Below are positions 52,434 to 59,389 of a stretch of DNA of 64,000 bases, one piece after another. The notes below the pieces were generated by a model, which saw only the letters and a program-made list of their open reading frames with translations, made no database searches and had not been told where the DNA came from. How positions within the stretch are numbered: position 1 is the first letter of the stretch; each line of letters opens with the position of its first letter. The translations under genes were made by a program, and so were the position numbers. The DNA comes from JBBQWR01 sp038210495 (GTDB taxonomy: Bacteria; Planctomycetota; Planctomycetia; Pirellulales; DATAWG01). The stretch covers positions 32,477-96,476 of the forward strand of contig JBBQWR010000019.1 of assembly GCA_038210495.1 (NCBI GenBank), written 5' to 3'.

Positions 52434-53546
52434 ATGGTTCATCGTTTTCCGAGTGCCGCGATTCCGAGTCGGGCGGCGGCTGCCATCGCGGCGCTGATCG
52501 TTATCGCGCAGGCGCACATTTCGCTTGCGGCCGATGAAAAGCCGACGACCTCGATCAAGCGACAGCCGAGTAGCCCAAGTGCCCAGGCCGACGAGAAGCC
52601 CGGCCCCAAATATCTGCTTCAATACAAGTTCCGCGACGGTGAAGATCTCCGCTGGGCGACCAAGCACGTCGCCACGATCGAGACGACGATCTCTGGCACG
52701 ACACAAACGACCGAGATGAGCAGCCAGTCGACGAAGGTCTGGCGCGTGACGACGGTCGATCCGGCCGGCGACATGACGTTCGAGCATCTGATCGAAAATG
52801 TCGACATGCGAAACCAAATGTCCGGCCGCCAAGAGGTCCGCTACAATAGCCAGACCGACGGAACGCCGCCGCTCGGATATGCCGACGTGGCCAAATCGAT
52901 CGGTAAAGTGCTCAGCACGGTCACGATCGATCCGACGGGCGCCGTGTTAAAACGGGAAGAAAAGCAACTCAAGGCCGTCGCCGATTCGAGCGGCAGCGTG
53001 CTGGTGATGCCGCTGCCGAAGCAGGCCGTGAAGGTCGGCCATGTATGGAGTTTGCCGATCGAGGTAACGGTGAATCTGGCGGACGATGGTTCGGCGAAGG
53101 CGATTCAAACCCGGCAGCGCTTCGAGCTGGAAAAAGTCGAGGGGGACGTGGCGACGATCGGCGTGGAGACGCAGGTCCTTACGCCGATCGACAACCCGAA
53201 AATTCAAGTGCAACTCATTCAGCGGCTGTCGAAAGGGCAGATTCGATTCGATCTGGCAACGGGCCGGATCATTAGCCATTCGACCGACCTCGATCAGCGC
53301 GTGCTCGGTTTTTCCGGCGCCGAGAGCGCCATGCATTATGTGGCCAAATTTAGCGAAGAATTGTTGCCGCCAGCCGCCAGCAATGCGACGACGCCGGCCG
53401 TTTCCAAATCGGCTGTTCCCAATTCGACGATGCCCAATTCGACGACGGCCAATTCAAGCTTGTCAAAGTCGGCGGCGCCAAAATCCGCGCTGCCAAGCTC
53501 AACCGCCCCCAAGTCAACCGTGTCGAAGTCGACGACAAAATGGTAA
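52434..53546 (+). CDS. DUF6263 family secreted protein
   Basis: 370 residues with a signal peptide (AAAIAALIVIAQAHISLAA). The central ~250 residues follow DUF6263: YLLQYKFRDGEDLRW, TTEMSSQSTKVWRVTTVDP-type strands, SIGKVLSTVTIDPTGAVLKRE, AVKVGHVWSLPIEVTV. The last ~50 residues are a low-complexity Ser/Ala/Pro/Lys/Thr tract of degenerate six- to eight-residue units (KSAVPNST, KSAAPKSA). Function unknown; probably periplasmic or surface. The methyltransferase gene begins within ~10 bases of its stop. Confidence 0.78.
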   Translation: MVHRFPSAAIPSRAAAAIAALIVIAQAHISLAADEKPTTSIKRQPSSPSAQADEKPGPKYLLQYKFRDGEDLRWATKHVATIETTISGTTQTTEMSSQSTKVWRVTTVDPAGDMTFEHLIENVDMRNQMSGRQEVRYNSQTDGTPPLGYADVAKSIGKVLSTVTIDPTGAVLKREEKQLKAVADSSGSVLVMPLPKQAVKVGHVWSLPIEVTVNLADDGSAKAIQTRQRFELEKVEGDVATIGVETQVLTPIDNPKIQVQLIQRLSKGQIRFDLATGRIISHSTDLDQRVLGFSGAESAMHYVAKFSEELLPPAASNATTPAVSKSAVPNSTMPNSTTANSSLSKSAAPKSALPSSTAPKSTVSKSTTKW

Positions 53547-53553
53547 GGCGGCC

Positions 53554-54777
53554 TTGAGCGTGCCCGGCGACACATTGCTCGACGATCTTCGCTGGTTAGT
53601 CGGCGAAGCGGCCAAGCCCTGGTTGGCCATCGCTGCCGAAGCCGGCGACGCCACGCCCAGACTGGTCAAGCGGCTGCGAGGGGATTTATCCGCCCAGCGA
53701 GCCCGACTCGCGATCGAGCAAGCGCGCCTGCGGCAGAGGGCAAAGGACAAGTTCGTTCATGCCGAGCGGATGTTCTTTACGCAACTCGGGCTCGAGCAGG
53801 CGACCGATCAATGGCTCGCAAGCTACAAGGCCAATCGTTTTCCGCAAGCCGCCGCGATCGCCGATCTCTGCTGCGGCGTCGGCGGCGACTCGATCGCATT
53901 AGCCTCCAGGGGACCATCCGTCGGCGTCGACCGCGATCCGGCGATCGCCATTTTAGCCGAGGCGAATCTACGAGTGAATCTGGATGAAGATGATTCGGCG
54001 GGGCGATTCAAAGTTCGCTGTGAAGACGTCAATGAGTTTGATTTCGCGGAATGCGCGGGCTGGCACATCGATCCCGACCGGCGACCGAAGGGACGCCGAA
54101 CGACGCAGCCCGCTTTGCATGAGCCCTCGGTCGACGCGATCGAGCGATTGCTCGTTCGGTGTCACCATGCCGCGATCAAACTAGCGCCGGCCGCCGAATT
54201 GCCGGACGACTGGCATCAGCGCGCCGAACTCGAGTGGATCAGCCGGCGACGCGAATGTCGGCAACTCGTGGCTTGGTTCGGCGATTTGGCGACGCAGCGC
54301 GGGCAGCGCCGCGCGACCGTCCTCGGTCCAACCGGCGAGTGCCTGCGAACCATTGTCGGACAGTCGGGGGCGCCACTCGAAGTCGCGCTCAGCATCGACG
54401 CTTATGTGTTCGAGCCCGACGCCGCCGTTTTGGCCGCCGGACTAACCGGCACCCTGGCAACGGAGCGACATTTGGCCGCCATCACACCCGGCGTCGCCTA
54501 TCTGACCAGCAGCGATCCGCTCGCCGACGCGGCGCTGGCCTGTTTTCGCGTGCTGGACATTTTACCGCTACGAATCAAGACACTCAAAGTGTGGCTGAAT
54601 CAGCGCGAGATCGGAGACCTGGAAATAAAAAAACGAGGCGTCGACCTCGATCCGGCCCAGCTTCGCAAGCAATTAAGCGCGAAGGGTCCCAACTGCGGCG
54701 TCTTACTGATCGCAAAAGTAAACGGGCGTCCCACGGTGATCGCCGCCGAGCGCGTGATAGGTCTCGGCAAGGGGTGA
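53554..54777 (+). CDS. Class I SAM methyltransferase with THUMP-like domain
   Basis: About 407 residues from TTG 53554 (AAGG five bases before it); GTG 53560 is the alternative. No ATG is suitably placed, so the start is non-standard. A helical N-terminus (QRAKDKFVHAERMFFTQLGL.EQATDQWLA) leads to SAM motif I IADLCCGVGGDSIALAS and GVDRDPAIAILAEANL. The C-terminal domain (LPLRIKTLKVWLNQREIGDL, EIKKRGVDLDPAQLRKQL) is the THUMP-like fold found in this family, which suggests RNA as substrate. The frame is open far upstream over the DUF6263 gene, but that part is a shadow. Confidence 0.83.
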   Translation: MSVPGDTLLDDLRWLVGEAAKPWLAIAAEAGDATPRLVKRLRGDLSAQRARLAIEQARLRQRAKDKFVHAERMFFTQLGLEQATDQWLASYKANRFPQAAAIADLCCGVGGDSIALASRGPSVGVDRDPAIAILAEANLRVNLDEDDSAGRFKVRCEDVNEFDFAECAGWHIDPDRRPKGRRTTQPALHEPSVDAIERLLVRCHHAAIKLAPAAELPDDWHQRAELEWISRRRECRQLVAWFGDLATQRGQRRATVLGPTGECLRTIVGQSGAPLEVALSIDAYVFEPDAAVLAAGLTGTLATERHLAAITPGVAYLTSSDPLADAALACFRVLDILPLRIKTLKVWLNQREIGDLEIKKRGVDLDPAQLRKQLSAKGPNCGVLLIAKVNGRPTVIAAERVIGLGKG

Positions 54778-54837
54778 AAGCGAGTCCCGGGGCGGCGATC
54801 CGCAGCTACCCCGCTTCGCTCTGCCCGCCGCCTCGTC

Positions 54838-54867
54838 ACTCCCGTCTCTCGACTCCCGACTCCCGAC
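54838..54867. repeat. CTCCCGNC simple repeat, copy 2
   Basis: Tandem 7-base units related to those at 51423-51451 with one substitution (CTCTCGA). It lies between the methyltransferase and tatC stops. Confidence 0.55.
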
Positions 54868-54877
54868 TTTCCTCGCC

Positions 54878-56281
54878 CTACTCCCCAAGCCCCACCGGCT
54901 TCCGCCCCGTCGCGTAATAGCAAAGCGCGATCCCACCGAAATACAGGATCGTCAGCGGCCCGGCCATAAGCATCATGCTATACGGGTCGGGCGAAGGGCA
55001 GAGGATCATGGAGATCACGAAAATGCCCAGCACGGCAATTCGCCACTGCTTCCAATAATCGGCCAGCGAAACCAGTCCGATCCGATTGACGAACAGCATC
55101 ACCAGCGGTAACTGGAAACCGATCCCGAAGGCGAACGGCAGGAACAACGCAAAACTGAGCCATTCGCTGATCCGCGTGTCGGGCTCGATGTTGAGCATCG
55201 CATTGAAGGAGAACAGGAAGTGCAGGACCGGCGGGAAAGCGACGAAAAACGCGAGCACGGCGCCGGCGATGAACAGCCCCACGCTGAACGGCAGGAAAAT
55301 GTGCACGTACCGCCGCTCGTGCGGGTACAACCCGGCGGCGACGAACAGCCATAGCTCGCGGAAGATGAAATAGCTGCTGAGGATGAAGCCCGTCAGGACG
55401 GCCGCCTTGACGTAGATCATAAACCCCTCGGTGGGATTCAGGGCTTTGGTGCGCTTGCGCGGGTCTTCGGCCGACGGCCGCCACACGGTGATCGGCGTCA
55501 GCGCCGGGTGCGGGAGTTCGATCGACGAGCGAAACGCATCGTGCAGCGCTAGCCAATTGATCCGCCGCATTTCGTCGCCGCTGGGTTTATTCACGCCTGA
55601 TTTGTCGGCGGCTTCCCAAAACTCTTTAAGTTCGCTGTCTCGCTTGATTTGATCTTGAAACGCGGCAGCGTCAAAAAATCCGCCGTCGGCCACGGCCCGG
55701 TTGATGGCTTTGGCCAATTTCCTCGCTTGGTTCGGATCGACGTCGCGCGTCTCATTGTTGGCGATCGCGGCGACCGCGTCTCGACCGTCGGAGTCGAGTC
55801 GCGTCCACAGCTGGCGGGCAGGACTATTCTCCGATGAAGCGCTCTTGGCGGCGAGCAATTCGTCGGCCAGAGTTCGAGCGTCGGTCAAATCGGCGGCGGC
55901 CACCTTGTACCGAGAGATGGGCGGCACGTTCTGAAACATGTCCGCGTCGCTCTCCCGCAGTGGATTTAGAATCTGGCTCGGCTCGACATAGAACTGATCG
56001 CTGATATATCCCGCCCCGATGAGCGCCAATTGCTCGGGCGAAAGGGTCTTGTACTTCTCGATTAAGTCGGCCTTCGATTTATTCTCGAAGTATTCCCCCA
56101 GGGCTTGCTCCATGGGCATTTGGATCAGGCGAACGACATAGTGACCGACGAAGAAGCCGGCCACGACGCCGATCACCAGCCAGAGCACGGCGCGAAACAA
56201 CCGGACGCGAAGCTCCTCGAGGTGCTCCCCAAAGGTCATCGCGCTTTCGCGAAACAGGTCGTCTTCGTTCGTCTTAAGCAT
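54878..56281 (-). CDS. tatC: Sec-independent translocase TatC with long periplasmic insert
   Basis: 467 residues; usual TatC is ~250. The N-terminal signal-binding motif TFGEHLEELRVRLFRAV and the first helix are normal. Between ~55 and 285 lies a hydrophilic, helical insertion of ~190 residues over the usual first periplasmic loop. The rest is standard: SSYFIFRELWLFVAAGLYPHERR, FVAFPPVLHFLF, FGIGFQLPLVMLF (Q in the place of E. coli E170, a common variant) and CPSPDPYSMML. With TatA/TatB, elsewhere, it exports folded proteins such as the twin-arginine DUF1501 protein encoded at 57.8 kb. I recall such long TatC proteins as a planctomycete trait. Confidence 0.92.
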   Translation of the reverse strand: MLKTNEDDLFRESAMTFGEHLEELRVRLFRAVLWLVIGVVAGFFVGHYVVRLIQMPMEQALGEYFENKSKADLIEKYKTLSPEQLALIGAGYISDQFYVEPSQILNPLRESDADMFQNVPPISRYKVAAADLTDARTLADELLAAKSASSENSPARQLWTRLDSDGRDAVAAIANNETRDVDPNQARKLAKAINRAVADGGFFDAAAFQDQIKRDSELKEFWEAADKSGVNKPSGDEMRRINWLALHDAFRSSIELPHPALTPITVWRPSAEDPRKRTKALNPTEGFMIYVKAAVLTGFILSSYFIFRELWLFVAAGLYPHERRYVHIFLPFSVGLFIAGAVLAFFVAFPPVLHFLFSFNAMLNIEPDTRISEWLSFALFLPFAFGIGFQLPLVMLFVNRIGLVSLADYWKQWRIAVLGIFVISMILCPSPDPYSMMLMAGPLTILYFGGIALCYYATGRKPVGLGE

Positions 56282-56681
56282 GACAAAAGCCTAGCTTCGG
56301 GCACGGGAAAGGCGAACCACGCAAGACGCAGATCGCAAGAAATCGTCACAATTGGGCCGCCAAACCGGTCGGACCGGCGCCACAAGAAGCGCGGATCCGC
56401 TTTCCCTCGCTACCGCGGAAAGTCGGCCTAGTCGCCGCATCGAGAAGGCACAAAAAAGAGGCCATCAGGATGTTACCATAATAGCACCCGATTTGCAGCC
56501 GAACAACAAGCGCCGCGCACGCCACGAGCGGCGGCAAAGAGCCGCGCACGGCAGTAAGCGGGGGGCGGCGCCACCGGTAAATTAATCGTGGCGGAATGCG
56601 CTTACTGCGTGCGCGGCTCCAACGACGAGTGGCGGAATGCGTTTCCTGCGCGCGCGGCTCCAACCACGGTCGCTCGCGCGA
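56282..56681. other. Repeat-rich intergenic region upstream of tatC
   Basis: No gene. The left third is presumably the tatC promoter region; the right part (56510-56670) is the cluster of GC-rich repeats annotated separately. Confidence 0.5.
56539..56669. repeat. Tandem and inverted repeat cluster, family C
   Basis: Two direct ~40-base units begin GTGGCGGAATGCG at 56589 and 56629 and end GCGCGGCTCCAAC. The first unit also forms an inverted pair: CGCTTACTGCGTGCGCGGCTC (56599-56619; 21 bases, split here as CGCTTACTGCG / TGCGCGGCTC) with GAGCCGCGCACG-GCAGTAAGCG (56539-56560), one base bulged, 38 bases apart. A more degenerate copy starts near 56512. This resembles a REP/BIME-like array at the 3' end of the propeller gene. 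Confidence 0.65.
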
Positions 56682-57656
56682 CTAGCGTATCACCGGGCCC
56701 TTGATGTCGAGCACCTGCGCGGACGCCGTGCCGTTGCCGAACGTCTTGAAATCCTTGAACGTCCAGACGACTTTTTTGTCGCGGGTGACTTCGATCAATT
56801 GCGGGTTGTCCGGCCCAGCGTGGCAGTTGCCGAAAACTAGATTGCCGTTGGGCAGCACCTCGAGCGTCGTGACCCAGGCTAGCGTGATGCCCGGCAACTC
56901 GTCGTGCTCGATGCTCCAGACGACCTTGCCTTCGGGATTGACTTCGATCACGCGGTTGCCGTTCCCGGCCGCAATGAGCGTATTGCCATTCTTCAATCGG
57001 ACGGCGCCGAAGACCTCCGTCCCGTGCCCCTCGACGCCATGCCCACCGGCGCGCGGGCGGCCGGCCAAATCGAGCTTATAGCTCCACACGACTTTTCCAT
57101 CGGTATCGTACTCGCGGACCATGCCATCCCCCTCGTGGCACACCAGATAATGCCCGTTCTCGAGCTTCCGAACCATACGCGTGTCTCGATGCGGCTCGGG
57201 ATGATCGACGGTGAGCGGCGTCTCGCGAACGATCTTGCCCTGGGCGTCGACCTCGACGATTCGCCGATTGCCGCTTTCGGCGACCATCGTCAGGCCGTCG
57301 GCGAGCCGTTCGAAGGCGTGAACCTGAACGTCGCCGCTATAGCCCGGCTTTTGCTTGGCGTGATATTCCCAAACGACTTTTTTCTCCGGCGTCATCTCGA
57401 CGATCGTCGTCGGCCCGGTATGCAGCAGCACGTTTCCGCTGGGAAGCATCGCAATGTCGTGAGCGTCGTGCCGGCAGGGGACCTCCCACTCGACCTCTCC
57501 CTTGGCATTGACGATCGCTGCGTGGCCGTTGTCGACGGCCAACACGCGATGGGTGATCGGAGTCTCGGCGGCCTTGTCGTCTTTTTCCGCGGCGGCGGCC
57601 GCGAGCCGAGGCAGAGCCATGGAGAGGAGGCCGACGAGCAACGTGCGACGAATCAT
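56682..57656 (-). CDS. Secreted beta-propeller (arylsulfotransferase-like/PQQ-like)
   Basis: 324 residues from ATG 57656, chosen because CAGGAA sits eight bases upstream and a signal peptide follows (TLLVGLLSMALPRLAAAAAE). Blades repeat the pattern 'G-K-V-V-W': AKGEVEWEVP, PEKKVVWEYHAK, AQGKIVRETP, TDGKVVWSYKLD, PEGKVVWSIEHD, RDKKVVWTFKDF. His and Asp in CRHDAHDIAMLPSGNVLLH are typical of this family of propellers. Role unknown, extracytoplasmic. It is the last gene of the DUF1501/PSD1 neighbourhood. Confidence 0.8.
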   Translation of the reverse strand: MIRRTLLVGLLSMALPRLAAAAAEKDDKAAETPITHRVLAVDNGHAAIVNAKGEVEWEVPCRHDAHDIAMLPSGNVLLHTGPTTIVEMTPEKKVVWEYHAKQKPGYSGDVQVHAFERLADGLTMVAESGNRRIVEVDAQGKIVRETPLTVDHPEPHRDTRMVRKLENGHYLVCHEGDGMVREYDTDGKVVWSYKLDLAGRPRAGGHGVEGHGTEVFGAVRLKNGNTLIAAGNGNRVIEVNPEGKVVWSIEHDELPGITLAWVTTLEVLPNGNLVFGNCHAGPDNPQLIEVTRDKKVVWTFKDFKTFGNGTASAQVLDIKGPVIR

Positions 57657-57676
57657 GGAAGCAATTCCTGGGTGAA

Positions 57677-57701
57677 GTAGGTCAGGCACTCTGTGCCTGA
57701 C
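57677..57701. repeat. Dispersed palindromic repeat, family B, copy 2
   Basis: Same 25-base palindrome as at 47605 with one change in the centre (TCT for TCC), just upstream of the propeller gene start. Confidence 0.75.
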
Positions 57702-57750
57702 AGGGGGACCGATCGTACGCCAATTCGCCTTTCGTTTGTGTCGTCGCTCT

Positions 57751-57771
57751 GTTAGGCACGGAGTGACCTAC
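57751..57771. repeat. Dispersed palindromic repeat, family B, copy 3 (degenerate)
   Basis: Inverted orientation: the complement reads GTAGGTCACTCCGTGCCTAAC, lacking the four bases GGCA of the left arm. It lies 49 bases from copy 2 in the same intergenic gap. Confidence 0.6.
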
Positions 57772-57801
57772 GGGCTACGAGCCGACGAGCGCTTTGGCCC
57801 G

Positions 57802-59277
57802 TCAGATAATCGCCTTAATCGGCTGAGCGCCTTCGACACCAACCAACTTTTGATTCAGGCCACTATAAAAATATGTGAGCCCGTTGGGATCGAGCCCCAT
57901 TTGCTGTAGCACGGTAGCGTGCAAGCGCTTGACGTGCATCTTTTCGGTGACGGCCACCGAGCCCAGTTCATCGGTTTCGCCGACCGACACGCCGCCGCGG
58001 ATACCGCCGCCCGCCATCCACATTGTGAAGCCATAGGCGTTGTGATCGCGTCCCGTGCCGGCCGCATACTCGGCCGTCGGTTGCCGACCAAACTCGCCTC
58101 CCCAGATGATCAGCGTCTCGTCGAGCATCCCGCGGGCTTTGAGATCCCTGATTAGCCCCGCGATCGGCTTGTCGGTGCGCCCCGCATGGAAAGTGTGGTT
58201 TTTCACCAAGTCGCCGTGGGCGTCCCAATTCTGGTCGTTGTGGGCCCCGCCGGCGTAGAGTTGCACGAACCGCACGCCGCGCTCGACCATCCGCCGCGCA
58301 AGCAGACAACGCCGCCCGAATTCGCGAGTCTTCGGATCGTCCAACCCGTAGAGCGACTGCGTGTCGGCCGTTTCTTGCGAGAGATCGACGGCCTCGGGCG
58401 CGTGCCGCTGCATGGCGAAAGCGAGCTCGTAGCTGGCAATCCTCGCGGCCAAGTTCGAATTGTCGGCCCGCGGCGCTTGATGACCGGCGTTCATCTCCTG
58501 AAGCGAATCGAGCATGTCGCGCTGCATGGGCCCGCTCATGCTTTCGGGCCGTCGAAGATCGAGAATCGGCTCGCCGGCGGACCGTAGGATCGTTCCCTGA
58601 TAAGTAGCCGGCATGTAGCCACTGGACCAGTTTTTCGCGCCGCTGATCGGGCCACCGGTCGGATCGAGCATCACGACGAAGCCCGGCAGATTTTCGTTGA
58701 CGCTTCCCAATCCGTAGTTGACCCAGGATCCCAAACAGGGGTTGCCGGAGAGGATTTTGCCCGTGTTCATCTGCAGCATCGCCGATCCGTGAATCGGCGA
58801 ATCGGCTTGCAGCGAATGGAGGAACGCGATCTCGTCAACGCAGGTCGCCAAGTTCGGAAACAGATCGCTGACCCACTTGCCCGACTGACCGTATTGCTTG
58901 AACTTCCATTTGGGGCCGACGACGCGGCCCTCGTTCTTCTTGCCGCCGCGGCCGAACGTTTTTATCGGGATCGTCTTGCCGTCGAGCTCATAGAGCTTGG
59001 GCTTGTAGTCAAACGTATCGACATGGCTTGGCCCGCCGTACATGAACAGGAAAATCACGCTCTTGGCCTTGGCCGGCAACATCGGCGGCTTGGCGGCTAG
59101 CGGATTGGCGGGCTTGGCTAACGTCTGACCGGCCATGGCCGACTGCGCAAGCAAACCATCGCCAGCGAGCATTCCGCCGAGCGCGAGCCCAGTGAATTTG
59201 GCGCCGGCCTCCCAGAGAAATTCACGCCGCGTGCGCCCGCAGAAATTGCCGGTCGAAGTCGATTCGGATCGTTCCAT
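57802..59277 (-). CDS. Tat-exported DUF1501 protein
   Basis: 491 residues from ATG 59277, with AAGG eight bases upstream. The N-terminus carries a twin-arginine signal GRTRREFLWEAGAKFTGLALGG, split here at TRREFL and its hydrophobic stretch. DUF1501 (sulfatase-like alkaline phosphatase fold) marks are SVIFLFMYGGPSHVDTFDYKP, DEIAFLHSLQADSPIHGSAML, RRCLLARRMVERGVRFVQLY, NQNWDAHGDLVKNH and LIIWGGEFGR. In planctomycetes this gene nearly always accompanies a PSD1 cytochrome protein, as it does here (encoded 113 bases upstream on the same strand). The pair is thought to act in polysaccharide or sulfated-glycan use, unproven. Confidence 0.9.
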   Translation of the reverse strand: MERSESTSTGNFCGRTRREFLWEAGAKFTGLALGGMLAGDGLLAQSAMAGQTLAKPANPLAAKPPMLPAKAKSVIFLFMYGGPSHVDTFDYKPKLYELDGKTIPIKTFGRGGKKNEGRVVGPKWKFKQYGQSGKWVSDLFPNLATCVDEIAFLHSLQADSPIHGSAMLQMNTGKILSGNPCLGSWVNYGLGSVNENLPGFVVMLDPTGGPISGAKNWSSGYMPATYQGTILRSAGEPILDLRRPESMSGPMQRDMLDSLQEMNAGHQAPRADNSNLAARIASYELAFAMQRHAPEAVDLSQETADTQSLYGLDDPKTREFGRRCLLARRMVERGVRFVQLYAGGAHNDQNWDAHGDLVKNHTFHAGRTDKPIAGLIRDLKARGMLDETLIIWGGEFGRQPTAEYAAGTGRDHNAYGFTMWMAGGGIRGGVSVGETDELGSVAVTEKMHVKRLHATVLQQMGLDPNGLTYFYSGLNQKLVGVEGAQPIKAII

Positions 59278-59291
59278 GGGGATGCCTTCAT

Positions 59292-59386
59292 GTAGGTCAG
59301 GCATCCTGCCTGACGGGCTTGGTCGTAAAATCGTTCTGCCGCAGTACGTCTACTTCAACGGTCAGATAGGCAGGATGCCTGACCTA
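59292..59386. repeat. Inverted pair of family B repeats
   Basis: GTAGGTCAGGCATCCTGCCTGAC (59292-59314; centre ATCCT variant) faces GTCAG-ATAG-GCAGGATGCCTGACCT (59361-59386), so each is a palindrome and the pair is also inverted around 46 bases. It resembles a miniature inverted-repeat element. It separates the PSD1 and DUF1501 genes. Confidence 0.65.
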
Positions 59387-59389
59387 AAC

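Noticed and set aside
56510..56670. GC-rich repeats as a CRISPR array
   Set aside because: Units are adjacent with no unique spacers, differ in sequence, and no cas genes are present.
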